Shown one piece after another: positions 8,124 to 16,544 of a DNA stretch of 64,000 bases; within the stretch, counting starts at the first letter, position 1, and each line of letters opens with the position of its first letter. Position numbers and translations under genes: made by a program. The stretch comes from ECT2AJA-110-A sp035399845 (GTDB lineage: Bacteria > Planctomycetota > Phycisphaerae > UBA1845 > UTPLA1). The notes below the pieces were generated by a model. The model worked only from the letters and a program-made list of their open reading frames with translations, had not been told where the DNA came from and ran no database searches. The stretch covers positions 62,001 to 126,000 of the forward strand of contig DAOPJV010000011.1 of assembly GCA_035399845.1 (NCBI GenBank). The letters are read 5' to 3'.

Positions 8124-9452
8124 TCATGTATAACGGACGCCGCGGAACTCACTTTCGAAGAACCGCTTCAGCAGCGGATCGACCTGGAGCAGGCCGGCTC
8201 GCGTCAGACGGATCTCATCGCCCTCGATTTCCGCGAACTTCTCCTTCACGAGCGAATCAAACGCCTCGCCGAACACGCCCGTAATCTCCTGGCCGAACTT
8301 CGTGCGGAAATACCCGGCGCTGAGACGCCCTGTCTTTAATTGAAGAATCATCTCGCGGATCAGGCGCTGATGATCCGTGATCGGCAGCGCCCGGTTGATC
8401 GGCAATTCGCCCTTCCCGCAGCGCTCGACGTATTCATCCCAGCCATCGACATTCTGGTAGTGGGCGCCCTGAAAGTGCGAAAACGATGCGACGCCCGTCC
8501 CGATCAGGTCGGCGCCATGCCACAGGGCGTCCCGATAGACGAAGCCGCTTCGCTCCGTCGGCTTCACGAGCGTGTAGGCGCTGGAGACGATGTAGCCCTC
8601 CGCCTGGAAACGATCGAACGCCTCATCCACCCAGCGCTGCTTCGTCGGCCAGTCGGCGATCGGCGGAGCCTCGCCCTTCGCCTTGCTCTCGCGCGACAGC
8701 ACCGTGTTGTGCGGCATCTCCATCTGGTAGATCGTGACGCTGTCCGGCTTCATCGCGATCGCCTTGCCGACGGCGTCGCGCCACTTGGCGTCCGTCTCCC
8801 CCATCATGCCGGCGATCAGATCGATATTGACCTGTGGAAAGCCGACCTGGCGAATCCAGTCATAGGCGCGAAAGATCTCGGGCGACTTGTGGGCGCGACC
8901 GTTGGCCTCGAGGAGCTCGTCGTCGAAGTGCTCCACGCCGAGGCTGATGCGCGTCACGCCGATGTCCTTGATCGTCTGAAGCTTGCTCTCCTTCAGCGTG
9001 CCCGGCTCACACTCGAACGTGACTTCTTTCGCCGCGCTCCACGTCCAGCGCGTGTTGATCCGTTCGATCATTCGCGTGAGCTGCTGGCTGCTGAGAAACG
9101 AAGGCGTGCCGCCGCCGAAATAGACGAACTCGAACTGCCGCCCGGCCAGCCCCGGCCGATCGGCGTACGCGTCCACCTCTCGCGCGAGGGCGTCCATGTA
9201 GATATCAACTTCGCTTCCGTTCTTGTCCGTGTACACGCGGAAGTAACAGAACCGGCAGCGCTTCCGGCAGAAGGGAATATGGAGATACAGCCCCAGGGGC
9301 GTCTCAGGATAGGGACCGGCGTCCAGCCGATCGATCGCCGCGGGAACATGCTCCCGCGACCACACGGAAAACGGTGGGTAGTTCGCCACAAAGTGGCTGC
9401 CGATCTCCGTCTCAACCTTTTCCTGTTTGACCTGGGGAAGCTGTACCATCAT
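8124..9452 (-). CDS. HemN/HemW-like radical SAM protein (coproporphyrinogen III oxidase-like)
   Basis: 442 aa radical SAM enzyme. LYLHIPFCRKRCRFCYF gives the CxxxCxxC cluster ligands C62, C66 and C69; YFGGGTPSFLS follows as in HemN/HemW/HutW. True HemN has a further Cys just after the motif (CxxxCxxCxC); here it is Tyr-Phe, closer to HemW/HutW-type proteins, so classical coproporphyrinogen oxidase activity is doubtful. The C-terminal part (residues 345-442) has the HemN C-terminal winged-helix-like region. Start is one of two adjacent ATGs (9452 or 9449) without a strong ribosome site. First gene of a minus-strand run with the chorismate-lyase-like and FAD genes. Confidence 0.85.
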   Translation of the reverse strand: MMVQLPQVKQEKVETEIGSHFVANYPPFSVWSREHVPAAIDRLDAGPYPETPLGLYLHIPFCRKRCRFCYFRVYTDKNGSEVDIYMDALAREVDAYADRPGLAGRQFEFVYFGGGTPSFLSSQQLTRMIERINTRWTWSAAKEVTFECEPGTLKESKLQTIKDIGVTRISLGVEHFDDELLEANGRAHKSPEIFRAYDWIRQVGFPQVNIDLIAGMMGETDAKWRDAVGKAIAMKPDSVTIYQMEMPHNTVLSRESKAKGEAPPIADWPTKQRWVDEAFDRFQAEGYIVSSAYTLVKPTERSGFVYRDALWHGADLIGTGVASFSHFQGAHYQNVDGWDEYVERCGKGELPINRALPITDHQRLIREMILQLKTGRLSAGYFRTKFGQEITGVFGEAFDSLVKEKFAEIEGDEIRLTRAGLLQVDPLLKRFFESEFRGVRYT

Positions 9453-9650
9453 CGAGAATCACAATCGAAAAGGCCGGACAAATCTGAAAATGAACCGCTG
9501 AAAGCGACATTGTAGTAAACGTCTGTGCGGGCTTCAATTAACGCAGGGCGGTCATCGCGGCGCGCCGGTCGGCGCCGACCGTTACGATTCGGATACAATT
9601 GTCACACTTCGCCCCTCGGGCCCGACTTCAGACAGCGTAGAATCGCCGCC

Positions 9651-10502
9651 ATGAGCAACCACGCATTCGAGGATTTCGCCCCCACCCTCCTCTCCCCCGG
9701 CTTCCTTGGTCCGACCTGCAACGCCGCGGCCGACGGCGACCTGGACTACCTCCGGCGCCAGCTCGTCAAACATCACTTCGTCCTCTGCGAATTGCCCGGC
9801 GCCGAGATGTACGACGAACACGGCTTTCGACTCCACATCGGCCGCGTCCTGGACGTCCCCACGAAACCGAAGGACCTCGACGGCGCCCTCCTGCCGGATC
9901 TCGCCGCGCGCTTCGCCGACGGTCCCGCCCGACGGGTCGCCATCATCGTCTACGACGCCGATCGCCTGATCGCCGCCGACGTCCAGCGCTTCCTCGCGCT
10001 CGTCCACGCCGTTGAGTCCGCCGCCCGCGCCCTGTCCGGCGCCACGCCGGCGACACAATTGCTCCTCTTCCTCACGGGGCCGCCGCCCGCCTTCCGCGAG
10101 ATCGAACCCTCGGCCAAGAGGCGCGCCGAAGCCAAGAGAGGCCCCCGGGCGATGACAAGCGACTTTGACGCGACACCCTGGTCGCAGGCGCGCGAGTTCG
10201 ACCTGCGCGCCCATCACGCCCTGACGATTTCCCACGCCGCCTGGTACTACGCCTCCCTCGGCCGCCGCGCCGAGTCGCCCGACGATCGCTGGCATTGTGT
10301 GGAGGATGGCGACACGCTGACCTTCTATCGCGCCGACGACGGCGCTCCCTGTGTCGCCGGCATTTTCGCGCGCATGAAAACGGGCATGCAACTCGTCGGC
10401 GTTCGCTACGAAAGCGATGAACGCGTCTTCCAGTTTCCCTGGGAGGGCGAAGACCCGTTCACCTATTTCCGTCGACTCTGCGACCAGCTTTCACTGTTGT
10501 AA
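9651..10502 (+). CDS. Barstar-like domain protein of unknown function
   Basis: 283 aa. Residues about 25-125 look like barstar (barnase inhibitor): a DYLRRQLVKHHFVLCELPG strand-helix start, a helix ending in GRVLDVPTKPKDLDGALLPDL (barstars have a FP...NWDAL(W)DCL segment here) and a hydrophobic strand VAIIVYDADRLIAADVQRFL. The key Trp of the NWDALWD motif is replaced. The remainder (residues 160-283) is a separate domain with WYYASLG and a C-terminal FPWEGEDPFTYFRRLCDQL, unrecognised. The ORF extends upstream, but ATG 9651 starts the compact protein. Divergent from the radical SAM gene; no barnase-like RNase gene is adjacent. Confidence 0.6.
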   Translation: MSNHAFEDFAPTLLSPGFLGPTCNAAADGDLDYLRRQLVKHHFVLCELPGAEMYDEHGFRLHIGRVLDVPTKPKDLDGALLPDLAARFADGPARRVAIIVYDADRLIAADVQRFLALVHAVESAARALSGATPATQLLLFLTGPPPAFREIEPSAKRRAEAKRGPRAMTSDFDATPWSQAREFDLRAHHALTISHAAWYYASLGRRAESPDDRWHCVEDGDTLTFYRADDGAPCVAGIFARMKTGMQLVGVRYESDERVFQFPWEGEDPFTYFRRLCDQLSLL

Positions 10503-10570
10503 GAACGGTGGGGCGCCCGCGACGTCGCCGTACGCCGCGGGCGCCAGGTGGGGAAAGGAGGAGTCGTCTG

Positions 10571-10903
10571 CTACGCCGGCGCCCCGCGAATGCGGTCCTT
10601 CATCCGGCGAAAAATCCGGAAGCGATGCGCCAGCAGATAGAGGAAGATGGTCGCCGGAACCGACGCGTAGCCCGCCGCCATGATCCAGCCGGTCACGGGT
10701 TCGTTAAACGCGCCGCCGCCCGTACTGACCCGTGTCTCCGCCGAGAGCTTCGTCTGGACGGCGCCGAAATCCTGACGCATCTCGTCGACGCGCGCCTTCA
10801 CGGCGCTGAATTCCCGCCCCTTCATACACCCGCCCGCCAGCGCCGCCGCGCCAACTGCGATCGGGGCGCCGCGCCGCATCTGTTGTCGTTGTCGCGTTGT
10901 CAC
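10571..10903 (-). CDS. Small lipoprotein-like protein with C-terminal membrane helix
   Basis: 110 aa, unrecognised. It has a signal/lipobox-like segment (VGAAALAGGC, Cys about 26), a short amphipathic or coiled region (EFSAVKARVDEMRQDFGAV), and a C-terminal transmembrane helix (VTGWIMAAGYASVPATIFLY) ending in a basic tail. The GTG at 10903 overlaps the TGA of the upstream gene (GTGA), indicating translational coupling; an internal ATG (codon 9) would give a tighter signal peptide. The pair with 10900-11304 looks like a two-component envelope complex. Confidence 0.6.
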   Translation of the reverse strand: MTTRQRQQMRRGAPIAVGAAALAGGCMKGREFSAVKARVDEMRQDFGAVQTKLSAETRVSTGGGAFNEPVTGWIMAAGYASVPATIFLYLLAHRFRIFRRMKDRIRGAPA

Positions 10904-11304
10904 GCCCCGCCCCCCGACGTCTCCGTCTGCGCGCCTGCCCCGTTGTTCGTTGGCGCCGCGCCATCGGGCGCCGGGCTGTCGGGCCGCGGTATGTCCGTCG
11001 GCGCCGCCGCGGCGTTGCCGATCATCATCAGTTTGGCCGAGACGCCCGAGTCGAGGTAGAGATCGACCGTCTCGCCGATCGAGGGCTTTCCCGAGGATTC
11101 GACCTCCACGCGATACGCCACGTTGTGCCGCTCCGCGACGTTGATCGCCTTGTCGACCCAGGCCATCTTCGACGCCAGATCACGATCCTGTTGTGCATCC
11201 GTCAGGTTCGGATTGATACCGCAGCCCGACACGCACACGGCGTTCGACGCAATCCCCGCCAACAGCGACAGCAACACGAGATCCGAAATCACGCCCCTGA
11301 ACAT
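10900..11304 (-). CDS. Small secreted or lipoprotein-like protein coupled to the downstream membrane protein
   Basis: 134 aa, no family recognised. ATG 11304 follows a GGGAGG ribosome site at 9 nt, which rejects the longer upstream reading. An N-terminal hydrophobic signal (FRGVISDLVLLSLLAGIA) ends at VCVSGC, a plausible lipobox. The mature part has a helix DLASKMAWVDKAINVAERHN and a beta-rich stretch, then a Pro/Ala-rich low-complexity tail (TDIPRPDSPAPDGAAP). Its stop overlaps the next gene's GTG by 4 bp, so the two are almost surely made together. Confidence 0.6.
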   Translation of the reverse strand: MFRGVISDLVLLSLLAGIASNAVCVSGCGINPNLTDAQQDRDLASKMAWVDKAINVAERHNVAYRVEVESSGKPSIGETVDLYLDSGVSAKLMMIGNAAAAPTDIPRPDSPAPDGAAPTNNGAGAQTETSGGGA

Positions 11305-11567
11305 GATGCGATACCTCCCAATAACGAAGTGACTCGTCGCGAATCGGCGCCCCCGCCGTTCGCATTCGAGAGGTACCCTTGGTCGGCGCTTCGGACGCGC
11401 CCGCCCCGGCCAGGTCTCATAACCCAATCGCTCGCAATCGCCCGCCGGATCGGCGATAATCCGGATTGATCCGCGGCGCCCGGAGCCTTGCGCCGAGAAC
11501 ATTTGTGGATCGCCCCCTCCTCGCCGGATTTCTTGATTCCCCTTTGAAAACACGCCTAAGCTTGATC

Positions 11568-12368
11568 ATGCCCAAAAAGCACACCTTACGTACCGTACTG
11601 CTCGTCTGCGCGACGCTCCCGTTCGCAACAGGCATGAGCGGCAATTGCCCCAGCGTCAACCTGCCCGGCGGCGGCTCGACCTGCGGAACGAGCAACGTCC
11701 CGTCGGTCCGTCTCACAATCGTGGATGAAAACGGCGACACACTACCGGCCGCGACGATCGCGTTCTCGCTGAACGGCGGCCAGTACTTCGTCGGAAGCTG
11801 TGAGGGCGACTGCGAAGACTTCGAGATCGCCTACGACGCGACGGGACAGTTCAATATCAGCGTGATCTCACCGGGCTACCTGCAGGCGGATCGCGTCGTC
11901 AATGTCGCGGCGGACGCCGACGACGACTGCACACCGATCACGCAGGACCTGATCGTCATCATGAAAGAGGACACGACGGTCAGAGTGATCGCCGGCGCCT
12001 GGCGGGCGCAGACAGTCTTCGGTCAGATCGATCTGCGATTCGGCGCCAACGGCGAAGCGATCGGCGCGATTCTCTACGATCGCACTGTCGCCGGCGACGG
12101 CAATTTCTATGTCTCCTACAACGGAAATCCGATCCGCGGCGTCTCCGGCCAGGAGATCGCCGTCCAGGCGGTCAACAACCCGACGCGCGTCGGCGACGTG
12201 TTCAACTTCAACGGCCAGGCGCTCGGCGTCCCGATCGGATTTATCGACGCCCTCATCACGACGGACTTCCAGATTCTCTCCGGCGGCCAGCCGGGCGCGG
12301 TGTCGCAGGGCCTGTTCGTCACATATCAGCGACTCTCCGATATCCCCAGCGCACTGCAGGATCCCTGA
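11568..12368 (+). CDS. Secreted protein with carboxypeptidase-regulatory-like beta domain
   Basis: 266 aa exported protein: signal peptide KHTLRTVLLVCATLPFATGM, then a Cys-containing linker. Residues about 45-130 have a beta-sandwich pattern (VRLTIVDENGDTLPAATIAF ... FNISVISPGYLQADRVV) like transthyretin/carboxypeptidase regulatory domains, which modify surface or outer-membrane proteins. The C-terminal half is beta-rich without recognisable motifs. ATG 11568 is chosen because the signal peptide starts there; no strong ribosome site. Divergent from the small lipoprotein pair. Confidence 0.7.
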   Translation: MPKKHTLRTVLLVCATLPFATGMSGNCPSVNLPGGGSTCGTSNVPSVRLTIVDENGDTLPAATIAFSLNGGQYFVGSCEGDCEDFEIAYDATGQFNISVISPGYLQADRVVNVAADADDDCTPITQDLIVIMKEDTTVRVIAGAWRAQTVFGQIDLRFGANGEAIGAILYDRTVAGDGNFYVSYNGNPIRGVSGQEIAVQAVNNPTRVGDVFNFNGQALGVPIGFIDALITTDFQILSGGQPGAVSQGLFVTYQRLSDIPSALQDP

Positions 12369-12440
12369 TTCGCATACCGGGGGACGCGGTTCGCAAATGG
12401 CGAATCGCGCGTCTGAGAGTTGATTGAAACGAAACAAAAA

Positions 12441-12472
12441 AAGGGCCGCGTTCCTGCTGGAACGCGGCCCTT
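12441..12472 (-). terminator. Strong intrinsic terminator of the HNH nuclease gene
   Basis: Perfect 14-bp stem (AAGGGCCGCGTTCC / GGAACGCGGCCCTT, loop TGCT) 30 bp past the HNH stop. On the minus strand it is followed by TTTTTTTGTTTCG, a textbook U-tract. The plus-strand gene ending at 12368 also runs into the hairpin but without a T run. Confidence 0.93.
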
Positions 12473-12502
12473 GTGATTGACCGGAGAAACGGGTCCGCGG
12501 CA

Positions 12503-13132
12503 TCAGCGCAGTTCGACCGACCAGTAGGCGTTATCGAGAAACGCCTTCCAGCTCGCATAGCGATTGTCCGCCAGCTTGACGGTAATCGACGGATTGCGCC
12601 GCGGCTTCGACGGCAGCCGGATCAGGTGCATCTGCGCCTGCTTCGGCGTGCGACCGCCCTTCTTGATATTGCACTTGACGCACGCGCACACGATGTTTTC
12701 CCACGTGGCGCCACCGCCCTGGCTGCGCGGAACGACATGGTCAAGCGACAGTTCGCTCGTCGGGAATTTCTGACCGCAGTACTGGCAGCGATTGTTGTCC
12801 CGGGCGAACAGGTTCCGCCGGTTGAACTTCACTTCCTGTCGCGGCAGTCTGTCATAGAACGCCAGCCGAATGATCCGGGGCACGGCGAGATCGAATCGGA
12901 CGGTCCGAATCCAGTCATGCTCGTCCGGCTCAAATTCGTGCGCAAGCTGACTCAGGTCGCACCATTCGGCAAAGTCGTACGCCTGGTACCTGCCGTTGTC
13001 GACGTGAATCACTTCCGCCAGCTCCTTGAAGAGCAGCGTGAAAGCGCGACGAACGTTGATGATCCTGACCGCCAGGTAATGGCGATTCAGCACGAGCACG
13101 TTCAGGGATGTCGCCGATGGCTGGGCGAACAC
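12503..13132 (-). CDS. HNH endonuclease family protein
   Basis: 209 aa. The C-terminal HNH module is clear: CQYC at 116-119, catalytic-type DH at 131-132 in LSLDHVVPRSQGG, Asn at 146 in WENIV, and CVKC at 151-154, forming the zinc-ribbon HNH fold. The N-terminal 105 residues are the conserved extension (NVLVLNRHYLAVRIINVRRA) of a housekeeping-type HNH subfamily found in many planctomycetes and cyanobacteria, not a homing endonuclease context. The GTG start at 13132 is supported by a GGAGG site five to eight nt upstream. It has its own promoter (13275-13303) and terminator (12441-12472), so it is monocistronic. Confidence 0.92.
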   Translation of the reverse strand: MFAQPSATSLNVLVLNRHYLAVRIINVRRAFTLLFKELAEVIHVDNGRYQAYDFAEWCDLSQLAHEFEPDEHDWIRTVRFDLAVPRIIRLAFYDRLPRQEVKFNRRNLFARDNNRCQYCGQKFPTSELSLDHVVPRSQGGGATWENIVCACVKCNIKKGGRTPKQAQMHLIRLPSKPRRNPSITVKLADNRYASWKAFLDNAYWSVELR

Positions 13133-13274
13133 AATAACCTCCGGATTTGGACTTTTTTCGAGGGAGTTTCCGCCGCGCGGCGTCGCGCGAAATTGGCCCC
13201 GGAATCCCCCGAAGGGCGGCGCCGGCGTCTGAATCGACCCGAGCCGTCAATCCGTAAAGTCCTTCCTACACTAA

Positions 13275-13303
13275 ATAATATGTGCAAGAGGGGCCAATCG
13301 CAA
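13275..13303 (-). promoter_or_regulatory. Sigma70-like promoter of the HNH gene
   Basis: On the minus strand TTGCGA (-35) is followed by exactly 17 nt and TATTAT (-10). Transcription would start near 13268, leaving a leader of about 135 nt before the GTG at 13132. It is one of the few AT-rich spots in the gap. Confidence 0.7.
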
Positions 13304-13475
13304 GCATTTTCCGGGGGAAAGGGATACGAACGTGGTTAATATCGCGCTAATGCGCCGCGCGCCCGCAAATCGCGCGCCGCATTCGACGCGGCGCAGATCA
13401 ATCGCCAGCCCACGCGCAATGCACACCGCGACGAATTAGACGTACGTCTTCACACGACGGGCGCGTTCGACGGCG
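13304..13475. other. Gap between the amidase gene and the HNH promoter
   Basis: No credible ORF. GC-rich with several short CGCG-type runs; I see no conserved RNA, repeat or strong terminator for the amidase operon ending at 13476. Confidence 0.5.
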
Positions 13476-14480
13476 CTATCGACAGCGCCGAACGCCTTCG
13501 AGCAGTCGCGACCAGTCAAACGCGGGGCCCGGATCGACTTTCGTCTTCGACACGTGGTAGTGCCCCAGAATTCCACTGAACGCGTTCAGCTCGTCGCCCG
13601 CCAGCAATCCGTCGCGAATCGCGCCATCCGCGTCGCGCGGCGCGGCGCACTGAATCCTCGGCAGCGCGTTGCACAACGTCGCTGTCAGCCGGATCAGTGA
13701 CGCGTACTGCGCGTCGGTCAGGTCGTACTGGTTCAGGTCCCGACCGTTGATGCGCCCGCGAACGATTTCCCCCCGGGCCGGCGTGGCGACAAAGCCCGGC
13801 GTGCGCAACCCCGTCGCCCCTCCGGTCAGGGGCGGCGCCATCGTCACGCGGCCCGACGCGTCCCGCGGATACCAGGCGTCGAGCTTCGACGCCTCCTCGT
13901 ACGCCCCCATGTTTGCAATTTCCACGCCGACGCTGCGATCGTTTGCCGTTCCCGCGTGCCACGCCCGCTCCTTCACGTCCAGCGTCTGGTAGATCGTCCC
14001 GTCCAGATCCAGCATGAAGTGAACGCTCAGGCCCCGCTGATCGTGGAGCACGTCGAAGCAGCGCCTCGACGTCCCGCAGACGTCGTAGTGCAGAACAAAC
14101 AGATCGACATACTTCTGCAGCAACGGAAGCGACCAGCCGTCGGCGCGGACCTGCGCGGCGTCTTCCTCGGAGAGGTGTCTGCGAAATGAATCGTAGCGAT
14201 TCGGCCCCGAGTCGTTCACGGGGTTTGCCGGCATTCGCCGATCGGTCGCAAATCGACATTCGACGCGATAGGCGTCATACCCCTTGTGATCGAGCCACAG
14301 AACGACGGGCGCCCCCGTATGGAAGAGCTGTCCGCAGATGACGATCTCGTCGCCACTGCGTTTGAGCGGCGTCCCCGGACGTGGCCCGGCGCAGCCGCCC
14401 ATGAGCGCGCCGAGACATGTCAGCATCAGGACGAGAATGGAGAAAGCGCCGCGACGAATCCTGTTGACTGCGTGTGTCAT
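13476..14480 (-). CDS. N-acetylmuramoyl-L-alanine amidase, amidase_2 type, lipoprotein
   Basis: 334 aa. An N-terminal signal with lipobox LMGGC (Cys about 30) suggests a lipid-anchored envelope enzyme that cleaves the muramyl-peptide amide bond. The amidase_2/PGRP fold is visible: FVLHYDVCG (first zinc His), VHFMLDLDGTIYQTLDVKERAWHAG (core with second conserved His) and a late GHYHVSKTKVDPGPAFDW (zinc ligand and Lys/Asp region). ATG 14480 directly abuts the stop of the symporter gene, so it is the last cistron of the ClC-GH130-CBM9-SSS-amidase run. Confidence 0.88.
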   Translation of the reverse strand: MTHAVNRIRRGAFSILVLMLTCLGALMGGCAGPRPGTPLKRSGDEIVICGQLFHTGAPVVLWLDHKGYDAYRVECRFATDRRMPANPVNDSGPNRYDSFRRHLSEEDAAQVRADGWSLPLLQKYVDLFVLHYDVCGTSRRCFDVLHDQRGLSVHFMLDLDGTIYQTLDVKERAWHAGTANDRSVGVEIANMGAYEEASKLDAWYPRDASGRVTMAPPLTGGATGLRTPGFVATPARGEIVRGRINGRDLNQYDLTDAQYASLIRLTATLCNALPRIQCAAPRDADGAIRDGLLAGDELNAFSGILGHYHVSKTKVDPGPAFDWSRLLEGVRRCR

Positions 14481-16544
14481 TCAGTCATGTTGATCCGGAT
14501 CCGAAGCCGCGCCAAGCTCGGCGCCGTCCGTCACGACTTCGAAGCCGACGCCCGCCCGATCCGCCTCGACGTATCCATCGTCCGTCGGATCGGAGGATTT
14601 CGCGCGCAGCATCTGATAGAGCCGGCGCAGGTCGCGGAATCCGCCGATCGTGAACCAGCATGTCACGATCATCCCCGCCATCAGCACGACCCACATCCAG
14701 ACACGCCAATAGGCGAGCCATGACGACGCGGAAATTGTCGCGCCCGTTCGATACGCCAGAACGCCGAAGAACACGATCGACCAGAAGAGCGGCCAGCTCA
14801 GCGTCACGAAGGTGACGGCGCGATCCGTCCCCTTGAACTCCCTGGAAAAACCGAGCCGCTCCCAGAATCCGCGGGCGTCCCGGATGGACAGCGACGATTC
14901 GCCCGCCATCGCGTACTCGCCGCGATGCAGCAGCCTGTCGAGATTGAACTTCGTTCGCCACTGCGCCAGCGAAACGAGCACGTAGGTCCCCGATGCGCCA
15001 CACATCGTGATCAGGCTCATCTCCTGGCCCGTGAACTTATTGCGGAACCAGAGCGACGCTTCGCCGATCGGCGCCCAGATGGATCCTGGCGCCGCCAGGC
15101 CAACAAAGACGCTCTGCGGAAGCTGCTTCACGACGACGCCGATTCCCGACAGCAGAATCCCGACGATCATCCCGGCCCACGCGGCGCTCGTCGTCCCGCG
15201 GCTCCAATAGAGACCGCCGATGATCGCGGCGCCCGCCCCACCCACGAAAATTGCGCCCGACAACTGCAGGTACATGGCGATGTACTGAAGGTGCCGAAAC
15301 TTGTAACTGAACAGGAAAATGAACACCGCGATCCCGACAACCGAACATCGCAGCAGCAGAAGGTGCGTCTTCTCGCTGAACCGGCGTCCGCTGAACGGGG
15401 CCACGACATCCTGCACAAAGATCGCGGCCCACGAGTGCAGATACGTGTCATGCGTGCTGATAAACGCGCCCAGCATGGCCGCCGAGGCCAGTCCGATCAC
15501 ACCGACAGGCAATATGGCCCGCATCGTGATCGGCGTCCGCAACTGCGTCTGCATCTGCGCCTCGCTCACGGCCTGAATGGCCGCATTCGTCGCGCTCGCC
15601 TGCGCCGCGAAATCCGGATGGGTCAGGAATGTCTTGATGCAGATTGGGAGCACGATCACGATCAGCATTAACACGCGGAAACGCCACTGGCCGAGGATGT
15701 ACGCCATCTTCGCCTCGTGCGCGTTGATCGCCGAAACGGCGTAGCCCTGCGTCCCAAGCCAGGCGTAGGCCCCGTAGAACAGCGTGATGACCGTGATGAC
15801 ATAATAGAGAACGTTGAAGTTCTCCTCCTGGCCGACGTCGAACGGGTCGACCATGGATTTGCCGGCCGGCTGGGCCATCAGCGTCTCACTGATCTGCGGC
15901 CAGGAAAACTGGAGCAACAGACAGATAATCACCGCGATGAACGCGACGTTGGCGACAACGCCCTGCAGGAAATCCGTCACCATCACGGCGATCTGCCCGC
16001 CCAGCAGCAGCAGGGCCATCGGGACGGCGAGCAGCGCGATCATCATCACGATGAATGTCTCACACTGAGCGCCCATCACGACAAAGGTCTCGGGCAGATC
16101 CCACAACTGGATGAAAAACCGAGCGCCCACGGACGGAAAAATGCCGAAGTTGATGATGCCGGCGACAAACGCGACGAGCCCCGTGAAGATGCGAAACCGG
16201 CGGCTGTACCGTTTCTCGAAGAACTCCGCCATCGTCATCGAACGCGTCTGGCGGAATCGATAGATCACCCAGCCCGACAGCGCCATCACGATGAGGACCG
16301 GCTCCTCCATGAGCGTCCACCAGATGGACGTGAAGCCGGCGTCGTAATTCAGCTCGAAATACCAGACGAGCGTGACGACGCCCAGCTTGGCCATGTTGTC
16401 GGAAACGGCGATGAGATAGCGACCGCCGCAGCGATCGGCGGCGAGATACCCGGCGACGCTCGTGGCGTGCTGTCGCGTCGTCCAGGCGCCGGCGATCAGA
16501 ACCAGCATCAGACCGGCGATGATGCTCCAGTCAATCGCGTGCAT
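14481..16544 (-). CDS. Large sodium:solute symporter family transporter
   Basis: 687 aa polytopic membrane protein with about 14-15 hydrophobic helices. It has SSS features (WVIYRFRQTRSMTMAEFFEKRYSRRFR in the N-terminal third; AILPVGVIGLASAAMLGAFI and STHDTYLHSWAAIFVQDV in the core). It is longer than ordinary SSS carriers by a C-terminal cytoplasmic region plus two terminal helices (residues about 555-650), a layout common in planctomycete sugar-type symporters. The start overlaps the CBM9-like gene by 14 bp and the stop abuts the amidase start. With GH130 and CBM9 genes upstream, a carbohydrate substrate is inferred. Confidence 0.9.
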   Translation of the reverse strand: MHAIDWSIIAGLMLVLIAGAWTTRQHATSVAGYLAADRCGGRYLIAVSDNMAKLGVVTLVWYFELNYDAGFTSIWWTLMEEPVLIVMALSGWVIYRFRQTRSMTMAEFFEKRYSRRFRIFTGLVAFVAGIINFGIFPSVGARFFIQLWDLPETFVVMGAQCETFIVMMIALLAVPMALLLLGGQIAVMVTDFLQGVVANVAFIAVIICLLLQFSWPQISETLMAQPAGKSMVDPFDVGQEENFNVLYYVITVITLFYGAYAWLGTQGYAVSAINAHEAKMAYILGQWRFRVLMLIVIVLPICIKTFLTHPDFAAQASATNAAIQAVSEAQMQTQLRTPITMRAILPVGVIGLASAAMLGAFISTHDTYLHSWAAIFVQDVVAPFSGRRFSEKTHLLLLRCSVVGIAVFIFLFSYKFRHLQYIAMYLQLSGAIFVGGAGAAIIGGLYWSRGTTSAAWAGMIVGILLSGIGVVVKQLPQSVFVGLAAPGSIWAPIGEASLWFRNKFTGQEMSLITMCGASGTYVLVSLAQWRTKFNLDRLLHRGEYAMAGESSLSIRDARGFWERLGFSREFKGTDRAVTFVTLSWPLFWSIVFFGVLAYRTGATISASSWLAYWRVWMWVVLMAGMIVTCWFTIGGFRDLRRLYQMLRAKSSDPTDDGYVEADRAGVGFEVVTDGAELGAASDPDQHD

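Noticed and set aside
10571..11304. Small lipoprotein pair as prophage spanins or holin
   Set aside because: No other phage gene is nearby; the membrane topology fits only loosely.
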